From NCBI GenBank assembly GCA_032690845.1, contig CM064424.1, positions 47,195,511 to 47,259,510 of the forward strand: a stretch of 64,000 nucleotides of DNA, given 5' to 3'. The stretch's first letter is position 1; every line of letters begins with the position of its first letter. The translations under genes and the position numbers were made by a program. Source of the DNA: Eleusine coracana subsp. coracana (taxonomy: Eukaryota > Streptophyta > Magnoliopsida > Poales > Poaceae). This document shows, in pieces, positions 1 through 12,803 of this stretch. Under the pieces are notes generated by a model. That model was not told where the DNA came from. It made no database searches and was given only the letters and a program-made list of their open reading frames with translations.

Positions 1-179
1 AAATTTGGGAGTGTTTTAGAGGAGCTGTTGGAGTGCATTATTCCTTCCTTTCCCAATAATTTTGATTTAGGTGAGGTTTTTTTGGCCTCTTTTGGATATG
101 CTCTAATGGTCTTGATTGAGTACTGTCTTGCCTTCCTCTGCAACGCAGGCCCGTATCGTCATCCATCTGGGCGACCGAA
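1..179. other. Left-edge flank, no gene recognised
   Basis: Sequence left of the hAT terminus. A short open frame from base 28 has no recognisable motif and runs across the transposon boundary, so I do not call it a gene. Confidence 0.4.
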
Positions 180-2092
180 TAGGGTCCCCAAAATATTGGG
201 CTCCCAAATTTCTACTGCTTGAGATTATTAGGCCCAGATAGACAAAGCTTAGAAAATAGACCAGCCCACAAAGCCTGTTGCTGCCGGTCTCTCCTGCGCC
301 AGTTGACTGACAGAACAATTCGCTTCCTGCAAAGATCGATCCTTGTAGGTGCGGCGGCGCTTCATCTTCCTACCAGGTGCGGCGGCGCCTCACCCAGTAT
401 TCTGATCATCTCTCAGTTCCATCACGGTTAGTTCATGAACCAATTTTCTCTCTTTCTTGCCGTCCAATGGAAATACTATTAGCAATTTGTTGCTGATCGT
501 TCATCGATCTCCTCAGGATACAGATTCTGATAAAACTGTCGTGGGGGATACCTGGAATTAAATTTTACAAAGTCCACACCATCACATTAATTCAGGTAAG
601 ATCAAAACTCATTTTCCCCTTTCTTGCGCAAATGCATTGCTTGAACGTCTCTGACCCTAGTTAGTTTTGTTCTGTTTTATGTTTGTGAAACAGGGAAGCA
701 TTTTTTTTTTTTTAATCATGTATCCTAAAGTTAGAAAATATGATTCTGGTTCTAAAAAGCGCAAGAAGAAACAGAGGCTTGAAGTGCTTGCTCAGAAACA
801 AAGGGGTGCCCTTGATAGGTTTGTTGTTAAAAAAGGTCAAAGTATTGCAGGAAATCAGAGTCTTGTGGCAAATGATGGAAGTCATGGTGGTAACACAACT
901 GATGCCGAGGCTGACACTTCTGAAATTCTTGCTAATCCTAACAATGCAGAATCTCACGCTTCAGAGGTTGATGAAGTTCAGGAGAACACCAATGGTGTTG
1001 ATGCTACTCTCGATGGATCAGATAATGCAGAAAGTAACAATGATCTGGGCGTTCCTTTCCAGCCGAATATTTTTGATCCAAGATATTGGGATTCACTTGA
1101 TCAGAAAGCGGTTGACATTTTACTCTGCAAGGGTCCTGAAAGAGACTTGTCTATTCAGAAAGGTCCTAAAGATAAATTTTTTAGAAGGTTTTCTGCAGCA
1201 CATTACACCAGAGCTCTACCAAATGGAGAGAAGTGTGACAGAGAATGGCTGGTATATTGCAAAGAGCTTGATATAGTATTTTGTTTTTGTTGCAAGTTAT
1301 TAAGGAAAGGACAAGCAAAAGGTGCGCTATCGAGGGAAGGCTTCAATGATTGGTCACATCTTAGCGCAAGACTTAATGAGCATGAAACTAGTGCAGAGCA
1401 TTGTGCGAATATGGCCACTTGGCACGACATGCGTCTCAGGTTTGATAAAAATCAAACAATTGAGAAACTGGTTTTTCAAATGCACTAGAATATGCAAAAG
1501 AAGCTGCACGAAAAATGGATATTGAGACAGCATTTCCTACCAAATGCAATATCAAAAGAAAACAACAATTTGATGAGACCCATGATGATGCTTCTACTGT
1601 TGCACAATCTGTAGAGGAGCCACTTAGAGTCTGTTACTTCCTACTGGTTATTGATCAAGCTACTGCTTCGCTTACTATTATGTGTGTGTGTGTGTGTGTG
1701 AACAGCCTTGCTTCACGTACTAGGTGCTTTGAACAATGCAAGGGATGTGAAAATACTTTTGGGTTCTTATTCACTTCATATAAATTGTGTTCTTTAGATG
1801 AGGAGAGTTTGATGTGTTCTTGTGGTCATCTTAAGGCTGCACTTAAAAATGGCAAACATTCTGATACTGATGGCAAAGAATTATATGGCACAGAATTTTG
1901 CTAGCTACCCTGGTGATTGTTGCATCTGCAGAGCAGAGCTTTTCAAAATTGAAGTTGTTAAAATCATATTTGCTCAATACTACGACTCAAGAAAGGCTCG
2001 ATGGATTGGTAATAACAGAACTTGAAAATGATGTTCTAGTGATACAATTGAAGATTATTTTTCTAAGAATACAAGACTAATGCTGCCTTTTA
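180..2092 (+). mobile_element. hAT-family DNA transposon, internally deleted (copy 1)
   Basis: The left end reads TAGGGTCCCCAAAAT, a hAT-like terminus. The same 5' region (GGGTCCC, then ...ATTAGGCCCA..TAGACAAAGCTT) recurs in reverse orientation near 37430-37484, which supports the boundary. Inside are an N-terminal transposase exon and the C-terminal hAT dimerisation region with most of the catalytic core missing. I could not find a matching right terminal repeat, so the right boundary is only the end of the coding remnant. Probably non-autonomous and dead. Confidence 0.6.
718..2080 (+). pseudogene. hAT transposase remnant with TTF-type zinc-finger region
   Basis: The first part (718-1488) starts at the ATG after a T-run, because an acceptor-like site (GTGAAACAG) lies just upstream. 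It encodes a basic N-terminus (KKRKKKQRLEVLAQKQRG), an acidic linker, then the TTF-type zinc-finger region of plant hAT proteins (FDPRYWDSL; REWLVYCKELDIVFCFCCKL; GFNDWSHLSARLNEHETS). It stops at 1486-1488. After frameshifts and a large internal deletion, the C-terminal dimerisation region appears at about 1898-2030 (VASAEQSFSKLKLLKSYL, TTQERLDGL). A (TG)10 microsatellite lies at 1681-1700. The RNase-H-like DDE core is not visible, so no active transposase can be made. Domestication is possible in this family, but the deletion argues against it. Confidence 0.7.
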
Positions 2093-2345
2093 GTAGACGA
2101 TAGAATAGATTTAGGTAATAAAGACTCATGCTTTATTCTCTTTGTATGAAAGTATATTTCTCTTAGTACTGTTAAAAAAGTGCATGCAGTCAACAATGAG
2201 TCAAAATAAATTTTAAGGTCCTGTTGCAACCGTTAGGAGCCTGTTACCCATCAAAGGTGAACATGGCAGTATCTGGCATTATCAGACTTTCTTTGACACC
2301 CTAATATTTGTCGATGTAACAAACAACAAAACTAAGATAACGTGA

Positions 2346-2785
2346 CATGTCTAGAGAATGTATCCTATGTTACCATGGGTTCCCGTGTTACCAAATGCAA
2401 TAACACCTCTAAATATACATATAAAATTCAAACAAAAATATGAATAGATGGAACATGTAATCATCTATCATCATGCAAAATTTCAAATGCAACGTATAAT
2501 TGTGCAAGAAGAAACAAAAAAGAGAAATCAGCCTATAAACAGTAACGGGTTGCGGGTCTGATATAAACAGTTGTAACCCGTACTGTTCATAGACCAGTTT
2601 CATATTTTTGTTTTTCTTTCTATAAGATTTCGTTGCACCTGCGATTTTGTAAGATGATAGATTATTACATTTCTATTCATATTTTTGTTAGAATTTTAGA
2701 TGCAATCATTTAGGTGTTATTATGATTGGTAACACGGTAACACCTAAAGCAATGATAACACTAGATATATTCTCCTAAGTAACAT
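2346..2785. mobile_element. Foldback (long inverted repeat) MITE
   Basis: The left arm (about 2346-2535) and right arm (about 2585-2785) are inverted copies: GTGTTACCAA..AATAACACCT on the left pairs with AGGTGTTATTATGATTGGTAACAC on the right. Further in, CAAAAATATGAATAGA pairs with CTATTCATATTTTTGTTAG. The loop is about 50 bp. There is no coding capacity. Termini and target duplication were not resolved. Confidence 0.6.
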
Positions 2786-2880
2786 GTGGCTTTGGTGAAC
2801 CATTGCTCTCATCTAAACAGCCCATTAATCATTCCATAATTTTTCGTGGACACTGACTGAACGTCAGTCACTTACGAAAA

Positions 2881-4080
2881 CGTGCCAAAGCAAGAACAAT
2901 CGACACACCACTTTCCACCGTGAACAACTGAACATGGCAGAATCGACGGGCGACGCCGACAACCACCGTGGAGAGGAGAAGCTCCGAGAGATCCACCTCT
3001 TTATCCATCCAACTCCAGCAAGCACAGGCACAGCTTCGCTTTCATGGGCACCACCCCATGCTGCCCCAGTGCCTCCCTGCCTAACAGCCGATCCAGCCCC
3101 AACAACACAGCACGCGCCACCATTTACTGCCGTGCCGGCGGCAACCGACCGGGCACGTTCCCATCCGAGCTTGCAACTCTCCGCCGGTTCCACGGCCATC
3201 CACATCTTATATGTCAGGTTCCGATTTGGAAGAGCCCTTGGCAGCTTGCACTGAACATTAAACAGGATGCTTACTACTCTGTCCTGTCCAGCAATGTGAA
3301 TGTGATCGTGGATGCATGATCTGGACCGGCAAATGCAGGTTGGAGTTTCGGCTTGGGAGGGAACATTCGCGTCGGCTTGTGATGGGGGCCTTGCTGCACT
3401 GCTTCTTCATGGCTTGGCGCTCAACCGACGTGCAGCATTCAATTCAGGAGCATGAGCTGAACTGCTGAAGGAAGGTACTGAGATAGATCCCCAACCATAC
3501 AGTTCAGTACTTGGGAGGATTTACCATTATTTTCGGATGAGAAGATCACGTGCTCCGTATTATTTGTACCAACCAGTTCGGGATATGAGACAGCGCCATC
3601 GACATCAGAACAGTACACAATTATTTCCTCATGATCCAGATATAGAACTTTAGGTAAACTGAGTTCAAGTTTACAAGATCTCGCAGTTTGGAAGCCTCTC
3701 CACAAAGGCCCCACGCGCTACCAGCTGTTACTGTTAGGTACATCCAGTGCACCAGCAAAAAGACAAGTGGAGTTCTTTCAGCCTTCGTCTCAGGAGATGA
3801 GATGCTGAAATCAAACAGTTCAGATGAACCACAAATAAAGCACATGAACGCCTCAGACAGAAGTTTAGAGACTGCTCAAACATCACAGGTCCAGCATGTA
3901 GTAAAATTGGATGTTCTCAAAACAGCAATTGACAGCATGTTACCAGTAAAGTGCTTTCAGGCTTGCTGGAGATGATATGACTAAATATTCATCCATGTCT
4001 TTTACAGGGCAATCATCCAGGTACAAGGTAGTACTACTAACAATCTGACTCTTTTCCACAATCAAGTAACACACGCACAC
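2881..4080. other. Unassigned region, possible decayed gene fragments
   Basis: Moderately GC-rich with overlapping open frames on both strands (for example plus 2934-3254, minus 3439-3714, plus 3688-3975). None shows a domain I recognise. Frame shifts between plausible segments around 3044-3360 look like gene decay. It lies 3' of the pectate lyase gene, so the right part may include that gene's 3' flank. Confidence 0.25.
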
Positions 4081-4428
4081 AGAGCACCCCTGACCTCAAC
4101 ATCATCGACACTTGCTGTGGGCGGGGCGCAACACACACACACCACACTCAGACGACTAATAGGAGACCGAGCGACGAATCAATCAGCAACGCTTCTCGCC
4201 TGCTCCAGGAAGTGTTCACGGCCGGAGCAGGGGGAGGTTGAGCAATGGGGAATCAGGAGCATCATATATTTGCTGTCAAAAGTGGCCAAAAGGAGGTAGA
4301 GGAAAGGAAAAAAACTGTAACCGCTGTGTCCGGTAGCTTAGTTTCTATGTCTTGTTTCTTTTGTGTTGTCGAAGGGGCGCTGTAGGAAGGATCTGTCTTC
4401 TGCCATGCTGTTGCGGCAGGACGGTGGA

Positions 4429-7400
4429 CTAGCAGGATCTGCCTTTGCGGCAGGATAGGGCGCCAGCATCAGAGGTGATGGAGGCAACCATGGATGATGA
4501 CTTGGCCCCAAGGCTTGAGGCACGCGAGTAGCTGGCTGAAGCACCAGCACCAGATGGTGTGAAGTAGGCGCCATTGAGAAGAAGGTCACCCTCCGATCTC
4601 CAGTTCCAGCTCTTCCAGACAGTTGAAGCAGTTTCCACTCTCTTGGTAACCTGCAGTTTACACCACTGAAATTAGCAACTGAATGATTCTTATAGGCTAA
4701 GAACGAGACGGTTAATGATTCATCATGACGATATCAAATATGTACCTCCTTGGCGAATGGATTTGTCGGAGCAAGGTAGCGGTTGCCCTGGCTGTTGATG
4801 GTCGGCTCGGCACTCCCACCAATGGCATACATTTCCCAGTGGGTGTAGTCATTGTTCACCACATGGAAGTAACCATGTCGGCACCTGAAACAAGGGAAAT
4901 TGAGACAGTAACAAGAGTTAATAGAACTGTATTTGAAATATGTAACTAGAAAAGCGTCTGGGATCAATGCATTGCTGTGGTGGAGAGGAACAATCTACAA
5001 GTCCACTACATAGTGTTCAGTTCATAAATTCACCTTGGCATTCTCTGTATTAGACCTTCACCGAAATGGTTGAAGGCTATTGTCACCTGCATTGTCTTGT
5101 CCTTCACATAGGAGTCACTGTGGCCAAGGAGCATCACCTGCATAATTTTCAGTTCACATTGGTGAGAAACTCAACAACGTTGTTTTGCAGAAAACGCTGA
5201 AAGTACTCTGTTGTGCACGTGAGAGGGAGATGTTGCAGAAATATCCTCAGCATATGCAACCGACAACTTCTGGTTAGATTTGGAAGAATAATTGGCTTGC
5301 ACAGAACTAATGCTAAACTAACTTCTGCCGTCAGAAAACAAATTAGTCCTTGGCATGTATACGCCAAATGCTGTAGATTCCTCCAAATTTCCGGTGTCAT
5401 TTGTGAAGCAATCGAGAGATCATTGCACAGGCACTTAATTATTGCAGGGTGCGGTGAGCAAAAACAAATTGCAGTAGCATCTACTAGGAGTACGAGTAGG
5501 ATGTAGTAGTACCTCGTTGTGGTGGGTGAAAAAGTTGTTGGACACCGTGATGGCCGTGGATCCCATGATGGCATCGATCAGTCCGTCGGCGCAGTTGGAG
5601 AGCGAGCAGTGGTCCACCCAGATGTGGCTGGATCCGAAGATGGAGACGGCGTCGCCGTCGGCTATGGTGCGCCACCCGTAGTGGCTGGGCGAGCTGCGCA
5701 CCATGGCGTTCCCCGTGGGCTTGCAGTCATGAATGTGCAGACCGTGGATGATGACGTTGGTGACGAACTGGATGGTGATGCAGGCTCCGCCGGCGATGTG
5801 CACATTGGCGCCGCGGCCGTCGATGGTCTTGAAGCTGTTCATGATGAGCTCCTGCTTGAGCTTGATGACCATGTCGCGCTTGAAGATGATCCAGAGCGGC
5901 TCTTCCTGGATGACGGCGTAGCGAAGGGTGCCCTCGCGCGGGTTGACGGCGTCATCGTCGCTGGGGTCGGTGACCACGTAGATCTTGCCGTCGCGGCCAC
6001 CAATGGCATTGCGACCGAAGCCGATGCCGCAGTCGGCCAGCCGCTGGCGGTGGTTGTGCCAGTCCGGGTCATAGCGCCAGCAGTCATCGATCGGGTTGCC
6101 CGTCCCAGCGGTCAGGTAGCCGAGGTTCCTCCGGGCCGTGCTGTTCTTGATGGACCTGAACAGACATTGAAGCAATCCAAGGCAACAAGCGTTCAGATTA
6201 TCCTCTTCTGTAAAAGTCAATTTATAAATTCTACTTGTGCCACTGTGCCAGCCCAGACGAATCGTGGTAGCATTTGGAAGCAAAATTCAGGTACAGACAT
6301 TTAAGCAATGCAGTAACAAAACATGAAAGAATATTAACAAAAATTAGAGAAAGGGCATTCCTTGGTCACAACTGCCACTCGTGCATGAGCCATTCAGAAT
6401 TCAAGTTATAAATTCAGAGTTTCAGGCACATTAATTTGATGACAAATGCCCAGGGGACCAATGCAGTGCCCATGCCCCCATCGTTAGATCCAACATGTCG
6501 GTGAGTTATGGTTCCTTGGCACCACCAAACTCAACAAGAACACCTCTTTTCTTAAATTTGGCAGTGCATTTTTTTCCAGATTCGTAGCTACAGAGTCACA
6601 AATAGCACTACAGTGTAAACTCAACTCAACTGTGAATCCGCTGCCGTTACCAGCTCTACCAGCAGCGGATCTCGCATCGCTAAGATTAGGTGGGTGAGAG
6701 AGAGATGGAGCAAGGTTGCTGGTGAGTACCATCAATGCGCGTCGCGAGTGCCGGGGCGAGCAAGCAGGCTGCCCCCACACGAGCAAGGAGAACATGGTGT
6801 GTCACTCTGCCTGCCACTACTGCTGCTTACTCTAGAGTGAGAACTAGCCTCGCCCTCGCTCGGTGTGGCAGCTACAGAGGCAGCGCGGTGCTTGTGATGC
6901 GGTGCGCACGGAAAGAGTGGGGCTGTCGGGTAGGTCGCCGTAAAAGGAAACGGGAAGTTAATTAATGGCCCTCCGGCACCTCCTCCACCTCCACGGCGGT
7001 GCAGCGCGGCAGGGTCGCGTCGCAATAAAGGTCGCTGGTGCGGGCCTGTGACAATGCTCGTGGGTTCATGCCAGGTGGGCCCCCCGCGAACATGTGTGTC
7101 CTGCTCCCACGTGGCAGGGTAAAGTACACCACCGCCAGCTGCTGAGCGTACTGGTACTGTTGGAGCCAGATCTGCTCCGGTCAGGGCGGTATTCTTGTTC
7201 GTATCCGCCTTCCCCAAATTTTTCTTTTCCCCTCTCATGTCGGCCGGTGGACAAAAAGGCTACTGGTAGCCGTACACGAACCACTGGATCGCTACTAGTA
7301 GGTCATCAAAGGAAAAGCACTCGTCTTAATGGTACTCAACACGCACTGCTGCTACAAACACACACTGCAGTGACTAATCATGCAGATATACTACTGCTAC

Positions 7401-9081
7401 GACTTGCAGTGATCAGAGTCAGAAATCAGTGGTTAGCTTAACAGTGACGGTGTGAATGGGAGCAATGGAAGGAAAGCGACGTACATGTGCACTTGTTCGA
7501 CCACCGCTTCCGGGTCGTCCACTGCGCCGGCAACGGTCCTCGTCGCCCCGTCGGCGTCACATCGTCCCCTGCAACGGCAACAACAACACAAGTCCGTCAG
7601 TTACTGGACAAGAGCGATCGGGCACATGCAGCTGAAAGCAACAGACTGCTCGATTCATCGAAACAGATACTGGAAAAGTTACAGCTTGTACTACACTCCC
7701 ATCCGAGAAAAGATGAAAAGGAAAAGAAACTTGCAGGTCGTGGTACCAGGAATTGGAATTACTACTAGAGGTGTATGGTAGTAGTACTAGAAAGAAACAA
7801 AGTAAGCAGCAGTGGGTGACCGGACAGCGCGCGCCGTTCATCATGGTTGAGTGGCGCGTGCGAGCGGTGCGGCACCGCTCGAGGTGTGGCCTGGTCGGTC
7901 GCGACCCAAAAGGCAACGGACGGGGCATTAAACAATCCATCCCACGAACCCAAGAACTTCGCTTTGCGCACGCGGGACTGTACCCCCAAAGCTGCAAACC
8001 GAAGCGGATTCTTCTACTACACAACTTTTTTTCCTCTCTCCCGCGAAAAAATGACCAACAAGTGCCACTGGGCCTACTGCCACTTCCTGAGGCTACAAGG
8101 TTGTGCAACCAAAAAGGGCAGCCGCCATCATGGGTGCACTACAGGGGTGGGTGCGCGAACCGACATGCCGTGATCTCGCTTGCTTCCTCGGGGCCAGCTT
8201 TTGCGGGGGATCTTCTCTCCTCTCCTCTCTCTCCCCGTCCTCCCAAATCTTTACCCCCCGCTTGACCGTGGCCGGTGCAGGCGCAGGACGCAATTTTTCT
8301 GCTTTACCAAATTACCGTACTACTCTTCCCTACTCGCCGCCCTTCCTGCCACCGTAACGAACTCGCAAAAAGCAAACCAATCCCTCTGCTACTCTCTGCG
8401 GCAGAAACCAAATTCGAAATTACGAATTACAAATTTTCGCTGTTACCGCGCCCAACCCAGGAAAACTTTTTTCAGTCTGATGGTCGAGAAGAATCGAAAA
8501 TAAAAACATGCGCAACGGATCTGGACGGGCAAAAGGGGGAAAAAAGAGAGAGAAAATTGGACGGCTCGGATCACGGCAACAGAGAGCACCGACGCGCCAG
8601 ATGCGTCCACCTTGCGGTGCGAACCCAACAGAGGCAGGGGAGGAGGAGAAGGTGGAGCAGTGCTCACCTCGGCGTCGCCGCCGCCGCCGGCCATGACGAG
8701 TCCCGCAGCCACCGCCTCGCGCCGGTGGACACCACGCCTGCCACCTCCGTGCTCCGGTGCCTGCGAACCGACAGTTTGACGGAGAGTCAGTCAATTGAAC
8801 AGCGAAGCCTGATCACCACCACCGAGAACAGAGCAGATAGGAAAGAAAATATTCGAGCAAAATATTCAAGGGCGAAGCGGGAGTCGAACAACTCGAGCTC
8901 GACCAAATTGCGCCCCAAAAATCCCATCCATGATACTGTACGAGCAGAGCGAGGGCACTCACCGGAGCCCGTCCAGAAGCGCCAGCCCTCCGCCGCGGTC
9001 AGCGAGCGCCACGACGACGAGGAGGAGCAGCGCCGCCGCTGCGAGCCCGGCGCGCCGGGTACTCCTTGCTGCCTCCGCCAT
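4429..9081 (-). CDS. Pectate lyase (polysaccharide lyase family 1), seven exons, secreted
   Basis: Cleaves de-esterified homogalacturonan by Ca-dependent beta-elimination in the cell wall (family knowledge). Exons on the minus strand: 8963-9081, 8668-8760, 7485-7568, 5513-6155, 5034-5137, 4746-4884, 4429-4650. All introns are GT-AG and all phases close, giving 1404 nt and 467 residues. The ATG at 9081 starts a signal peptide with hydrophobic core AGLAAAALLLLVVVALA (residues 11-27). Seen next: DDPEAVVEQVHMSIKNSTARR (88-108, read over the exon 3/4 junction), RNLGYL, GNPIDDCWRYDPDW (118-131), the DPSDDD..GTLRYAV region (162-180), DGRGANVHIA (211-220), the core motif WVDHCSL (278-284), DGLID (289-293), RxPxxR as RMPRCR (345-350, holding the expected catalytic Arg) and the C-terminal block NWRSEGDLLLNGA. 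Oddity: WRYD where plant paralogues usually have WRCD. Exons 1-3 are short and carry little homology, so they are slightly less certain than exons 4-7. Confidence 0.93.
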
Positions 9082-9255
9082 TGCTGCCAGCCCGGTCGCT
9101 CCTCGAGCCCCTCGACCTCCTCTCAGAGAGCTCGTGCTGCGTGCACGGAGAGAGAGAGAGAAAGCGGGCGGGCGGGCGGGCGGGCGGGCGTGGAGGAGGA
9201 GAATGGAAGGCGGGGCGGATCGAGGCGAGGTGGGAAGGCTTTGAGGCCCGCGCCG

Positions 9256-9263
9256 ATTTTATA
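9256..9263 (-). promoter_or_regulatory. TATA box of the pectate lyase gene
   Basis: The minus strand reads TATAAAAT about 175 nt upstream of the ATG at 9081. This implies a start site near 9225-9230 and a roughly 145-nt leader containing a CT-rich run and a GCCC-type tandem repeat (plus-strand GGGC units near 9165-9190). The position is typical of a plant core promoter. Inferred from sequence only. Confidence 0.6.
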
Positions 9264-9345
9264 CCCGTGCTTCCCTGCTTTGAGCTTAAGCCCCCGGCCG
9301 CCCGTGCCCGCATTGCCCCCCGAGATTAGCGAATTCACAAATTAA

Positions 9346-11428
9346 TCCTCAACGCCGCGAGTGGGAGGACCTCGATGCAAATACGGAGACTTTCAGGGCG
9401 ACACGATTCGTCTGAATTCAGATCTCGCGCCAACTAATTGCGGTGCTTAAGATAAGCAGGGCCGCAGCTACCGATAATCAGATCAGGTGTGTGTGCACCC
9501 CACGAAAGTCAGAGTGTGTACTCTCGGGCTTTCGCCACCAAATTACCTCAGCGGCCGTCATAAATGCACCTCCAAATTGTTTTCTCTTGTTTACTGGATG
9601 CAAGAGCAAGAGGTGATTATCGTAAAGTGAACCGATTGGAGGGAAGTGGAGTGAAGTCATGCTCTGAACCGTTGTAAGAGCAAGATAAGATGACATAAGT
9701 AGGTTGCAAGAATTGGACAGTAACTATAATGATTGGAGGGAAGTGGAGTGAAAAGAGGAGACAAGAGGGCTGCGGATTTACATCCGGATGATACACCCTC
9801 CAAGAAATTTTGCAAGAGCAATGTAAGTAGTACTCATCTGTTGTTGAAATACTATACAGTTAATTTGTTATTTTTAGAATGAAAATGGTACTACTCTCTT
9901 TGATTTTTTTTCATTTGTTCTCGGGAATTGATTCACAAGGTTTTCACAATAAATAAAAAGAAAGAGAGAGAAGGGTTTCTTGACAAGATAGATTTCACTC
10001 TGCAGGACACGAAAGTCGAAATCTACCTCCAATCCGTTGCTGGTAACAACAACAATCTGCATCAATTGTTTACGCTTCCTTTTTCACGCCTCGCGTCTGC
10101 CGATCCCGTGTCATCAAACTGGTAATCACCAACAACAACGATGATAAAAAAAAAAACAACGTAACGAAATTACCGTCGCCGTAACGGAATTACGGAATCG
10201 CGCCACCGCGGCTCTCACGTGCCGTACGGGCCTCTCAGGTGACCCGCCCGTTGTTTGTTTTTCACTTTTTCCGGGGGTGTGTGGGGCGGCGCGTGGGGCC
10301 CGGGCCGAAGCATCCGAAGGAAGGACCAGCAGCAGGTAGGGGAGGGAGGGTGGGGCCCGTCATCGCAAGAAAAGGAAAGGCCAGACGCCTTCCTTGATCT
10401 TGACATGTGCTCGTATACGAGCAACAAGGGACGCAACCATATACGTGCCAAAACGAGGACCTAAAATATACTAGGTTCGCACGTGACTGAGCAAATGGTT
10501 GCGCTGATTCAGGGTGCACGTTCGTTCCGTTCAACTTCGCTTCACCCGGAAGCCATGCATGCCGGTACTGTTTGTCGCGCCGTTGCAACAACAAATTTGA
10601 AGTACAGTATCATGGATGGGCAGTCGACAGGAAGCAGGGTCTGACACGCTTGCTAATGCTGCCAGAGACAATGTGTGGGAGGAGGCCGAATGATCCCGAT
10701 GGAAAAGACACAGGCAAAACCAACAGAGCAGCAAAGAGCGACCCAATGATGCGTGTCCGTCCCCTCCCGGACCCGAGGGAACTGGTCTGGTTTGGTTCGT
10801 TCCCCGATTAGATCAATCAACGCCTGCCGTGTTTGGGATCTCATCATTCACCTGCCTGCGGAATACAAATTCCGGCCGGACCCAGAGAATTCTTTGTTGA
10901 CACCTCTACGGCCTGCTCGTGATATGCGTGGACCGGGAGCCATCGAAAATCCATGGTGTAAGCTACAAACTTGGTCGTGTCTCTCTCTACTCTGCTGACT
11001 TGTGTGATCAAATCGACCACGGGTACAGTGTACTGCCGTCACGTGCTCACACGCCCCTCGCGTAATCAACGCCGGCTTAAACGATCTCTCTGCACTCTTC
11101 ACTTCACTTCAGCTGTTATTTTTCTAGTCTGAAAAGGTTCCCTTTTTTTTTCTCTCTTCTTAAGATTGTATTTGCGAAACAAAATTAAAACAAAAAGCCT
11201 CTTATGCTCGATTATATCATCAAAAGAGGCAAGAGGCGTAGAGTGAGGCCGTACCCCATGTACGTCCGTGTCGTGGTCTCACATCTCACATGCTCTTCCC
11301 TTCACATCTCATGAGCTGCTCCAATTCGTCATTTCAGATTCGCTTCTATGTCGCTCCAAAATCTAGAGAGGGAATCAACTAATCAAGTTGCGTGCGCTGT
11401 CACATCACATAACATTACAACTCCGTAA
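9346..11428. other. Intergenic, upstream of the pectate lyase gene; no gene seen
   Basis: Mixed composition, with a GC-rich patch near 10200-10400 and AT-rich runs near 9830-10000. Open frames are short, overlap on both strands and match no family I know. Probably promoter-distal DNA of the pectate lyase gene. Confidence 0.4.
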
Positions 11429-11430
11429 TA

Positions 11431-11650
11431 CTCTCTCTGTTTTAAAATTATTATCGTTATTGACTTTTTTTATCAACTTTGATAATTTATCTTATTCAAA
11501 ATATTTTTAAAAATATTATATATTTTTTAATAATTTATTTTATTACTAAATAAAATTTAAATATATCTTTTTATATTTGAACAAATATTTTGAAAAAAAC
11601 GAATGATCAAAAATAAAAAAAAATCAATAATAACAATAATTTTAAAATAT
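11431..11650. mobile_element. Stowaway-like MITE (diverged)
   Basis: After a TA dinucleotide the sequence starts CTCTCTCTGTTTTAAAATTA and has subterminal TTATTATCGTTATTGACTTTTTT. The far end holds the inverted form TCAATAATAACAATAATTTT. The interior is very AT-rich and non-coding. The intact relative at 34076-34298 has the same layout. The right terminus has decayed. Confidence 0.6.
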
Positions 11651-12803
11651 ATAAATATATCTTTTTATTACTACTTTTTTTTTCTTCTTAAAAAAAAGAA
11701 AAAAATGGAAGAGAACTACTCGTAGCAGTTCGGATGAGCGAGACGGTGCAAAGCAGAGCAGGGGAAAAGAGAATCTCTGCTGACACATGAGGCGGCAGAG
11801 CAGGGTTTAATCGCCAATTGAGTTACTAATCCCCCTTTTGTCTCTCCTGCTCTAATCCCAGTCCAGTCCAGGTACGGTTGTCCTCCTTGACAATTCCAAA
11901 CAGCTAGAGCAGCACCTCTCTATCTGTCTCTCCCAAAAAGCACAGTGAAAAAAGTCTGCCTTCATCGTGTTTCTTGTCTGCTCATCATCCCATCTGCAGC
12001 GTGACTCACTCATCGGAGCTAACTAATAAAACAAGATTACATATACTCATCCGAGAAGACAAACAAACCAATATGTACGAGGTCTCGCCAACAACATCTG
12101 GATCTTATATCTGGGGACCTATGCTCATGACCCTGCTCCTGCTGCAAACAGAGGAATCGTTTCACATGTATAAACATGCTTCCCTTCCCTTGCCCAAGTT
12201 GTTGTTTAGCTTAGCGTCTCCTTTCTCGGGGCTGTCATGATTTCACTTTCGCCTACTACTAACACGCGTGCTCCGCTCATGCGGACATCTATTGCAATTC
12301 CTCACGCGTGAAATAAACACAACATGTAGTCCTGCATGCACGAAATTGAATCCGGCAATAACTTATTAAATCGTCGTGGTTAAAATGGAATGGTTAAGGT
12401 ACATTGATTCACTAGCTGATGCACAGCCCGGAATATGAATATTATAAAACAGAGAAGAAGAACGGCCAGAGAGCTGAGCTCTTGTGGAAAGAAAGAATGT
12501 ATATATGGTCCGTGCTGTTCGTGCGGACGAGCTGATGATGAACTTGAGCGTGGATATGGACGGAGCACGGTACGCATGATGAGCACATGGATTTACGGCG
12601 GGCAGGACTGAAATGTACAAATAGCGCAAAGATTTTGTGAAAACATCACAGGGGATTGATTGTACCCCTACATCGCTGAGGCAATGGGATCTCCTCGTGA
12701 TTTGCAGTACTACACACATCAGATTCGCCTCTGTGGCCGTGTCACAAGACAAGCTTGAACTCACATGTGAATGCAAGATACCATACTACCGTATAAACCC
12801 CGC
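11651..12803. other. Intergenic, no gene seen
   Basis: No open frame with recognisable domains and no RNA gene signature. Confidence 0.35.

Noticed and set aside
5519..6304. Long plus-strand open frame of 261 codons
   Set aside because: It is the antisense shadow of pectate lyase exon 4 on the minus strand; its composition reflects the opposite strand's GC-rich third positions.
8275..9345. Plus-strand open frame of 356 codons, rich in Arg and Ser
   Set aside because: It overlaps the leader exons, introns and promoter of the pectate lyase gene antisense, with low-complexity content and no domain.
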